From NCBI GenBank assembly GCA_902803195.1, contig CADCOX010000289.1:1-10391 (forward strand): a stretch of 10,391 bases of DNA, in the 5' to 3' direction. The notes under the pieces were generated by a model. The model was not told the origin of the DNA. It ran no database searches and worked only from the letters and a program-made list of their open reading frames with translations. The stretch comes from an uncultured Bacteroidales bacterium. GTDB lineage: Bacteria > Bacteroidota > Bacteroidia > Bacteroidales > Bacteroidaceae. Position numbers and translations under genes: made by a program. Positions 4,532 to 10,391 of the stretch are shown here, in pieces; position 1 is the first letter of the stretch, and each line of letters starts with the position of its first letter.

Positions 4532-6706
4532 ATGAGAATGAAACACGAACTCCTGATTTCTCTTTCCATTTTGATTTTCTCATGTTTCTCGCCGCTCATC
4601 GCGCAGCCGGCATCTGCTCAGACAGCCTACGACTACCAGCAACTTCAGCGCGAGCGTCTGGGCCGCGGGGTCGTAGCCTTCCGCACCGCCACAGACTCGG
4701 TTTGCGTGCAATGGCGCTATCTGGAGAGCGACCCCATGGATGTCAGCTTCGAAGTGCTGCGCAACGGCAAACTCATCGGACGGCGCTCGGCCAGCGAACC
4801 CACGTTCATGATGGACCACAACTCCAGCGCGGAAGCCGCAACCTATATGGTCCGACCCGTCTACAAGAATGGCAAGACACCCGCAGGACTGAGTATGTCG
4901 TCGCTTCCGTTACTCACTGGGAAATGGACGCTCCCTGCCAACGCTCCCATCGGCTATATCGACATCCCCATCAACCCACCCACCTGGCCCCTTGCTAACT
5001 CCCCACGGGAAAAGTCCCTCTCTAACTCCCCACGTGGGGGGACGGACGGTGTTTCCTCTGAAAAGCCCCTCTTGACCTATCATGCCAACGACGCCACGAT
5101 GGCAGATCTCGACGGCGACGGACAGCTGGAGATCGTGCTCAAATGGGACCCTTCCAACTCCAAGGACAACAGCCAAAGCGGCTTCACCTCCCCCACCATC
5201 TTCGAGGCGCTGCGCCTGGATGGCACGTCGATGTGGCGCGTCAACCTCGGTCCTAACATTCGCAGCGGGGCTCACTACACACCCTTCATCGTAGCCGACC
5301 TCGATGGCGATGGCTGTGCCGAACTGCTCGTCCGCACTTCTGATGGCACTATCGACGGTGAAGGCCACGTACTGGGCGACGCCACGGCCGACCATGTCCG
5401 ACATCCCGATACGCAGGCCTATCAAGCCAATGGCAATCCCGGCGAACAGTTCCGCGGTCCAGGTTGGCCTAACCGCATGGACCCCAAGGCGCGCCGAGGC
5501 GGCTTCATCTATAAAGGGCCGGAGTGGGTCACCTGTTTCGATGGCCGCACCGGGCGAGCAGTAAGCACGGTTGATTATATCCCCGAACGTGGGGAAATCA
5601 CCAGTTGGGGCGACAACTACGCCAACCGCAGCGACCGTTTCCTTGCTGCTTGTGCCTACCTCGACGGCAAACACCTGAGTGCCATCTTCTGCCGAGGCTA
5701 CTACACGCGTTCCGTCCTTGCCGCCTATGACTTCGATGGCAAACAACTCACGACCCACTGGGTCTTCGACACGAATACGCCCGAATGGCAGCGCTACGCC
5801 GGACAAGGCAACCACAACCTGCGAGTGGCTGACGTCGACGGCGATGGCTGCGACGAGATCACCTATGGTTCTATGGCCGTTGACCACGACGGACGTGGCC
5901 TCTACAACACGGGCTTCGGACACGGCGATGCTATGCACCTGACGGCCTACCTACCATTGGACGACGCGCTCCAGGTGTGGGACTGCCACGAGAACAAGCG
6001 CGACGGCAGCGACTTCCGCGATGCTCGCACGGGTAAAGTGCTCTTCCAAATTCTCTCAGACAAGGATGTAGGGCGTTGCATGGCTGCCGACATCAATCCG
6101 CGCAACCCAGGCCTCGAGATGTGGTCATCGGCCTCTGGCGGCATCTGCAACGTACGTGGCGAGGTCATTGACTCGACCGCACGCATCCCCATCAACTTCG
6201 GCATCTGGTGGGACGGCGACTTCTGCCGGGAATTGCTCGACCACGAAAGGGTAAGCAAATACAGAGCCAACCCCTCCATTCAAGGAGGGGAGCCCTCCGG
6301 TTCGAAAGAGGATGGCACCGCGCAGCTTCGCCCCTCCCTGACGGGAGGGGACGGGGGTGGGTCTGTGCCCTTCGATTTCACCGGTTCCTCTTCCGTCATT
6401 GAGTTAGCCAAGTTCTCCGATTGCACCTTCAACAACGGCACCAAGAGCAATCCCGCCCTCTGCGCGGACGTCCTTGGCGACTGGCGAGAGGAAGTGCTGA
6501 CACGCACGTCCGACAACCGCCATTTACGCCTTTACATCACGCCCATTCCCACAAAATACCGCTTCCATACCTTCCTTGCCGACCCCGTCTATCGCCACTC
6601 GCTTGTCATGCAGAACGTAGGCTACAACCAGCCGACAAACGCCGGTTTCTATTTCGGCGCGGAGCTCGAAGGCAGCGGACGACTCTTCCGCGGATGGCAA
6701 TTCTAA
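4532..6706 (+). CDS. Rhamnogalacturonan lyase, polysaccharide lyase family 11
   Basis: PL11 enzymes cut the rhamnosyl-galacturonate backbone of pectin rhamnogalacturonan-I by beta-elimination and use calcium. The 724-residue protein begins with a signal peptide (likely cleavage after PASA, about residue 29; a weak lipobox-like IFSC is also present). A fibronectin-like N-terminal region, about 35-145, follows. The beta-propeller then carries calcium-binding DLDGDG/DVDGDG loops at 192, 256 and 434, plus family blocks LKWDPSNSKDNSQSG, NIRSGAHYTPF, WWDGDFCRELLD and LGDWREEVLTRTSDNRHLR. It is longer than usual (about 600-620). Two low-complexity inserts at about 154-179 and 580-613, encoded by GC-rich palindromes, account for roughly half of the excess. 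Both fall between conserved blocks, so the enzyme may still fold. The start could be ATG 4532 or ATG 4538. It begins 6 bases after the DUF4435 stop, and two further enzymes follow it. Confidence 0.93.
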   Translation: MRMKHELLISLSILIFSCFSPLIAQPASAQTAYDYQQLQRERLGRGVVAFRTATDSVCVQWRYLESDPMDVSFEVLRNGKLIGRRSASEPTFMMDHNSSAEAATYMVRPVYKNGKTPAGLSMSSLPLLTGKWTLPANAPIGYIDIPINPPTWPLANSPREKSLSNSPRGGTDGVSSEKPLLTYHANDATMADLDGDGQLEIVLKWDPSNSKDNSQSGFTSPTIFEALRLDGTSMWRVNLGPNIRSGAHYTPFIVADLDGDGCAELLVRTSDGTIDGEGHVLGDATADHVRHPDTQAYQANGNPGEQFRGPGWPNRMDPKARRGGFIYKGPEWVTCFDGRTGRAVSTVDYIPERGEITSWGDNYANRSDRFLAACAYLDGKHLSAIFCRGYYTRSVLAAYDFDGKQLTTHWVFDTNTPEWQRYAGQGNHNLRVADVDGDGCDEITYGSMAVDHDGRGLYNTGFGHGDAMHLTAYLPLDDALQVWDCHENKRDGSDFRDARTGKVLFQILSDKDVGRCMAADINPRNPGLEMWSSASGGICNVRGEVIDSTARIPINFGIWWDGDFCRELLDHERVSKYRANPSIQGGEPSGSKEDGTAQLRPSLTGGDGGGSVPFDFTGSSSVIELAKFSDCTFNNGTKSNPALCADVLGDWREEVLTRTSDNRHLRLYITPIPTKYRFHTFLADPVYRHSLVMQNVGYNQPTNAGFYFGAELEGSGRLFRGWQF
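4992..5068 (+). repeat. Palindromic in-frame insertion 1 in the PL11 gene
   Basis: CTAACTCCCCACG occurs at 4995-5007 and again at 5022-5034, 27 bases (9 codons) apart, giving NSPR twice in the protein. The second copy continues as the perfect palindrome CCCCACGTGGGG (5028-5039), then GGACGGACGGTG. The encoded residues, about 154-179, are Ser/Pro/Gly-rich and lie just before the conserved YHANDATMADLDGDG block. Similar NSPR-like and GGRG-like strings in other Bacteroidetes proteins are known to me as traces of dispersed palindromes; that link is from memory. Confidence 0.7.
6269..6361 (+). repeat. Double palindromic in-frame insertion 2 in the PL11 gene
   Basis: Two hairpins lie 40 bases apart. 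The first pairs CCCCTCC (6271-6277) with GGAGGGG (6284-6290). The second pairs CCCCTCCC (6331-6338) with GGGAGGGG (6343-6350) around a TGAC loop and is followed by ACGGGGGTGGG (6351-6361). They encode residues about 580-611, ending in GGDGGGS. The tail GGGGACGG is shared with insertion 1, so the two are probably members of one repeat family. The whole block keeps the reading frame. Confidence 0.78.
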
Positions 6707-6757
6707 ACCTATTTTCGAAGCCCTAAGACCAGCTAACGGAACTAACAACAAACTCCT

Positions 6758-8458
6758 ATGAGACCTCTTCTTACTATTCTACTGACGTTCACGGCATTCT
6801 TCGCGCATGCTCAAGTGAACAATACGGAACTTGCCGACCCTAAGCCAGGGCCGCAGGCAGCTTGGCAACAAATGGCAAAGCCCTCGCTGGGATGGGGAAG
6901 CATCGATGTCCGCTACTCTCGCTCGCAGGTCCCTGCGACAACAGCGAAGTCGCCCCTTCTGCGCGCCTGGCGCGGTGAGAGGGTCTCGGCACAGGCCGTT
7001 CTCGCAACGCCTAAGACGCTGCAACGCGTCACATTCGCCGTCAGCGACCTCAAGAGTGGGCGGAACATCATCCCTGCTTCCGCCATCCGTAAATACTTCG
7101 TGCGCTACGTCATCGCCGACAGCTACAAGGAGCGCGAAGATACTGTCCTCGTTGCCGACCGCCTCGACCCCGTCACAGAGCTGAAGGTAGAAGCCAATAC
7201 GGCACGCCCCCTCTGGCTGGACATCCATGTCCCTGCTGATGCGGCAGCTGGTACGTATAAGGGCACACTGACCGTGAACTGCGACGGCAAGCGCCTCTCC
7301 CTACCCTTACAACTTCAGGTCGCGGCTCGCACTCTACCGGCGCCGAAGGAGTGGTCCTTCCACCTCGACCTTTGGCAGAACCCATATGCCGTGGCCCGCT
7401 ACTTCGGAGTGCCTCTCTGGAGCCAACAACATTTCGACCTGATGCGTCCGTCGATGGAACTCTTGGCTGCCGCTGGGCAGAAGGTCATCACCTGCTCCGT
7501 CATCAACCGCCCGTGGAACGGACAAACCTACGACCCCTTCGAGAGCATGATCGGCAAGATGAAGCAGCTCGACGGCTCTTGGCGCTATGACTACAGCGTC
7601 TTCGACCGTTGGGTGGAATTCATGATGTCATGCGGAATCACCGAGCAGATCGACTGCTACACCCTCGTGCCTTGGCACTACCGCTTCGACTACTACGACT
7701 GTGCCTCGAACAACGTCCGATACCTCGAATGCAAGCCTGGCGAACAGGCTTACCACGACTTTATTGCCCCCTTCCTGCGCGACCTGAGCAAGCACCTTCG
7801 CGAGAAAGGATGGTTTGAACGCACTTATATCGCCATGGACGAACGCCCTGCGGCCCAGATGGATGCCGTATGGCAAATCATCCAGGAGGTTGACCCCGAG
7901 TTCAAGATTGAGGGCGCAGCCAACTACAACATCGAGAGCGAGTCGGCCGACCGCATCGACGACCTCAGCGTAGGTGTCCACTACAATCTGATTAAAGGTG
8001 AAGCCCTGGCACGCCGCAAAGCCAAGGGACAGAAAATCACCTTCTACACTTGCTGCACCAGCGAGTGTCCGAACACCTTCACCTTCTCGCGCCCGGCCGA
8101 GGCCACGTACCTCTGCCTGCACGCTCTGGCTTGCGGCTACGACGGCTACCTGCGCTGGGCCTACAACAGTTGGCCTGCGCAGCCCAATCAGTCCAGCCGA
8201 TTCCGCAGCAAGGACTGGGCTTCCGGCGACGCCTTCCTGACCTATCCCGAAGGTAGCAGCATCCGCATGGAACGCCTCACAGAAGGCATTCAGACGTTCG
8301 AGAAGATACGCATGCTCCGTCCCACGCTCAGTTCGGCACAACAAAAGCAACTCGACAACGCTCTTGAACAGTTCAATCCCGGCAAGTTCAATACCGACAG
8401 GGACGTCGATGCCCTCATCCATCAACTGAACGACCTGCTCTGGAAGCTTGGAAAATGA
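6758..8458 (+). CDS. GH123-like / DUF4091 secreted glycoside hydrolase
   Basis: A 566-residue protein with a signal peptide (cleavage likely after FFAHA, residue 18). Residues about 40-195 form a beta-sandwich N-terminal domain with the typical VPADAAAGTYKGTLTV strand pair. Residues about 200-470 are a TIM-barrel-like region, and about 470-540 show the DUF4091 end pattern GYDGYLRWAYNSW...GDAFLTYPEGSSIRMERLTEGIQTFEKIRML. YIAMDERPA places an Asp361-Glu362 pair where GH123 N-acetyl-beta-galactosaminidases have their Asp-Glu catalytic pair for substrate-assisted cleavage. Length matches the family. Many DUF4091 proteins have no tested substrate, and N-acetylgalactosamine is not expected in pectin, so the activity may differ from GH123. 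It lies 51 bases after the PL11 gene and 32 before the GH97 gene, consistent with one operon. Confidence 0.82.
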   Translation: MRPLLTILLTFTAFFAHAQVNNTELADPKPGPQAAWQQMAKPSLGWGSIDVRYSRSQVPATTAKSPLLRAWRGERVSAQAVLATPKTLQRVTFAVSDLKSGRNIIPASAIRKYFVRYVIADSYKEREDTVLVADRLDPVTELKVEANTARPLWLDIHVPADAAAGTYKGTLTVNCDGKRLSLPLQLQVAARTLPAPKEWSFHLDLWQNPYAVARYFGVPLWSQQHFDLMRPSMELLAAAGQKVITCSVINRPWNGQTYDPFESMIGKMKQLDGSWRYDYSVFDRWVEFMMSCGITEQIDCYTLVPWHYRFDYYDCASNNVRYLECKPGEQAYHDFIAPFLRDLSKHLREKGWFERTYIAMDERPAAQMDAVWQIIQEVDPEFKIEGAANYNIESESADRIDDLSVGVHYNLIKGEALARRKAKGQKITFYTCCTSECPNTFTFSRPAEATYLCLHALACGYDGYLRWAYNSWPAQPNQSSRFRSKDWASGDAFLTYPEGSSIRMERLTEGIQTFEKIRMLRPTLSSAQQKQLDNALEQFNPGKFNTDRDVDALIHQLNDLLWKLGK

Positions 8459-8490
8459 TTCATAAAACAAATAAAATAAAAAACATTCCA

Positions 8491-10391
8491 ATGAAACATC
8501 AATTCCTGTTCCTTGCTGCGCTGGCTCTTGCAGCAGCCGCTTCTCCTCTTTCTGCCAAGGAGATTAACCCCTACCTCATTGAACGGGCCCATTTCGCGGA
8601 CTACCGCCTGCTTTCTCCGGACAAGCTGACCTACCTCGATCTGAAACTAACTGATGGTTGCCTCAGCTATTCCGCCGGTTATCGGGTGGTGAAGAAAGCC
8701 AAGAAGAAAGGAGCGGCACCCGACACCCTCGATGTGCCTGTATTACTGGATTCTCCCCTCGGAGTCTATACCAATATCTCCGATTTCTCGCGCGACTTGA
8801 AATGGGAAAACACAACGTACCACAACGCTCCGTACCATGAGAAGTACCGTCTCCGCCAGTCCAAACAAAGCCTGATAGAAAATGACTGGACTCGCCTCGC
8901 TGCTGAGTTTTCTGTTCCACAGAGCCAAAAGCATGGTGTCCGGATGAGCGTGGAATTCCGCGTCTACAACAACAACATTGCTTACAACTATACGTTTGGA
9001 CAGAGAGGCGAGACTTCTGCCATCGTGGTCACGGGCGAAGCTTCCGGCTTCCGGCTCCCCACCAATGCCACCGCCTTCATCTGTCCGCAGAGCGATCCTA
9101 TGATTGGTTGGAAACGCACAAAACCCAGCTACGAAGAAGGCTACATCTGGGATGAACCCATCACAAAGCGCAGCGGCTACGGCCACGGTTGGACCTTCCC
9201 CTGCCTTTTCCGCATTCCCTCCCCCAGTTCTTCCTCCAGTGCCTCCTCTAATCCCGTTAGCGGTGGTTCGTCCTCGGCAGCAGACAGCTGGCTCCTTATC
9301 TCCGAGACGGGCGTCGGCAGCAACTACTGCGCCAGCCACCTCTCTGATGCCACCCCCGACGGCCTCTTCACCATCGCTTTCCCAATGGAGGGCGAAAACA
9401 ACGGATTCGGCAGCACGGGAGCGCAAATCGGACTGGCTCGAGCCGAACTTAATGCTCCTTGGTCAAGCTATTCCATGACGCCCGACCATGGCTCTACTGC
9501 ATGGCGCACCATCACCTTCGGTCCTTCGCTAAAGCCCATTGTAGAGACAACCATTCCCTGGGACGTCGTGAGACCGCTCTACGAACCGTCCATCGATTAT
9601 CAGGGTTCGCGCAACACCTGGTCCTGGATTCTTTGGCAGGATGCCAGTATCAACTACGACGACCAAATCAAGTTCATCGATCTCGCCGCAGCCCTCGGTT
9701 GGGAAGGTTGCCTCATCGACGGCGGATGGTACGAGCATATCGGTCGCGAAGGTATGGAAAAGTTGTTCGCCTATTGTAAGCAGAAAGGCGTACGTCCTTG
9801 GGTATGGTACAACAGCAACGGTGCCTGGAACGACGCGCCTCAGTGTGCCCGCCAAGCCATGCACAACCCCATCGTCCGCAAGAAGGAGATGAAGTGGTTG
9901 CACGACGGTGGTGTGGCTGGTATCAAGGTGGACTTCTTTGCCGGCGACAAGCAGGAGACGATGCGTGTCTACGAAGGCATCCTCAGCGACGCCAACGACT
10001 ATGGCATCCAATGTATCTTCCACGGCTGCACTCTGCCCCGCGGCTGGGAACGTATGTATCCCAACTACTGCAGTTCCGAGGCTGTATTGGCCAGCGAGAA
10101 CCTCTATTTCAGCCAAGGTTTCTGCGAGCAGGAAGCACGCCACGCCTGCCTGCATCCCTTCGTGCGCAACGCAGTGGCCTCGATGGAATACGGTGGCACA
10201 GTCCTTCAGAAGCGTCTACACAAGGAATCCGGCAAGGGCAATACCCGCCGCACCTCTGATGTCTTTGAACTCGCCACGGCCATTGCCTTCCAATCCAGCG
10301 GCCAAAACTTCGCCCTTACCCCTCGCAACTTGACGGAGCAGCCGCAGTTCGAGATTGATTTCATGAGACAGGTGCCTACCACTTGGGACGA
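8491..10391 (+). CDS. Glycoside hydrolase family 97, retaining type (3' end outside window)
   Basis: The frame runs from ATG 8491 to the window end without a stop: 633 residues, probably nearly complete since GH97 proteins have about 640-740. A signal peptide (MKHQFLFLAALALAAAASPLSA) is followed by the GH97 N-terminal beta-sandwich to about residue 285, including LDVPVLLDSPLGVYTN. The TIM-barrel then has WSWILWQDASINYDDQ, LIDGGWYE, RPWVWYNSNGAWND, GIKVDFFAGDKQE and HGCTLPRGWER. Asp481 in KVDF and Glu536 in ASENLYF are 55 residues apart, the spacing I recall for nucleophile and acid/base of the retaining alpha-galactosidase of this family. Retaining chemistry, perhaps alpha-galactosidase, is therefore favoured. 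Residues 243-266 are a Ser-rich insertion in a loop. A very AT-rich 32-base spacer precedes it. It probably trims side chains after PL11 has cut the backbone. Confidence 0.92.
   Translation, partial: MKHQFLFLAALALAAAASPLSAKEINPYLIERAHFADYRLLSPDKLTYLDLKLTDGCLSYSAGYRVVKKAKKKGAAPDTLDVPVLLDSPLGVYTNISDFSRDLKWENTTYHNAPYHEKYRLRQSKQSLIENDWTRLAAEFSVPQSQKHGVRMSVEFRVYNNNIAYNYTFGQRGETSAIVVTGEASGFRLPTNATAFICPQSDPMIGWKRTKPSYEEGYIWDEPITKRSGYGHGWTFPCLFRIPSPSSSSSASSNPVSGGSSSAADSWLLISETGVGSNYCASHLSDATPDGLFTIAFPMEGENNGFGSTGAQIGLARAELNAPWSSYSMTPDHGSTAWRTITFGPSLKPIVETTIPWDVVRPLYEPSIDYQGSRNTWSWILWQDASINYDDQIKFIDLAAALGWEGCLIDGGWYEHIGREGMEKLFAYCKQKGVRPWVWYNSNGAWNDAPQCARQAMHNPIVRKKEMKWLHDGGVAGIKVDFFAGDKQETMRVYEGILSDANDYGIQCIFHGCTLPRGWERMYPNYCSSEAVLASENLYFSQGFCEQEARHACLHPFVRNAVASMEYGGTVLQKRLHKESGKGNTRRTSDVFELATAIAFQSSGQNFALTPRNLTEQPQFEIDFMRQVPTTWD

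Noticed and set aside
3524..4546. Minus-strand 340-residue open frame opposite DUF4435
   Set aside because: Long antisense frames are common opposite GC-rich, C-ending codons. The plus strand carries recognisable TOPRIM-like motifs and the other strand none.
4532..4620. PL11 protein as a certain lipoprotein
   Set aside because: IFSC has an unfavourable Phe at -2, and a good signal peptidase I site follows after PASA, so lipidation is only a possibility.
4910..5938. Minus-strand 342-residue open frame opposite PL11
   Set aside because: It is the shadow of a certain PL11 gene, with Val/Ala/Gly-rich sequence and no domain pattern.
7628..8491. Minus-strand 287-residue open frame opposite the DUF4091 gene
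   Set aside because: It lies entirely over the conserved DUF4091/GH123-like sequence and shows no motif of its own.

Overview
The window looks like a chromosomal segment of a Bacteroidales bacterium, most likely from the Prevotella/Bacteroidaceae side. The support is the gene content (an RG-I-type pectin-degrading cluster, a PepSY-like periplasmic protein, an AAA ATPase with a DUF4435 partner), promoter boxes of the Bacteroidetes form TTTG-N19-21-TAnnTTTG, the lack of clear Shine-Dalgarno sites, and palindromic elements inserted in frame inside a gene. Coding sequence is fairly GC-rich with C-ending codons. The genus is an inference.

Left part (1-1957): the C-terminal end of an RND efflux transporter, closed by a textbook intrinsic terminator. 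Next comes a well-formed promoter with repeated sequence motifs around it, driving a secreted PepSY-like protein. A convergent non-coding gap of about 446 bases follows. It holds a long hairpin and a five-copy, 22-base tandem repeat built on a 10-base palindrome.

Middle part (1958-4525): a minus-strand hotdog-fold acyl-CoA thioesterase is divergent from a two-gene unit. That unit is a small ABC/SMC-type AAA ATPase and a DUF4435 (TOPRIM-like) protein. The architecture resembles the two-protein PARIS (AriA/AriB) and OLD-type nuclease systems, so it is the best candidate here for a defence or DNA/RNA-damage system. The divergent spacer carries a heptamer tandem repeat next to a promoter-like box.

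Right part (4532-10391): three secreted carbohydrate-active enzymes in one direction with short gaps: a PL11 rhamnogalacturonan lyase, a GH123-like/DUF4091 protein and a GH97 glycosidase cut by the window end. Together they suggest breakdown of the rhamnogalacturonan-I backbone and trimming of its side chains. The PL11 gene begins 6 bases after the DUF4435 stop, in the same frame and with no recognisable promoter between, so the ATPase/DUF4435 pair may be co-transcribed with the enzymes. The PL11 gene carries two in-frame insertions made of GC-rich palindromes. These are the most unusual sequence features in the window besides the tandem array.
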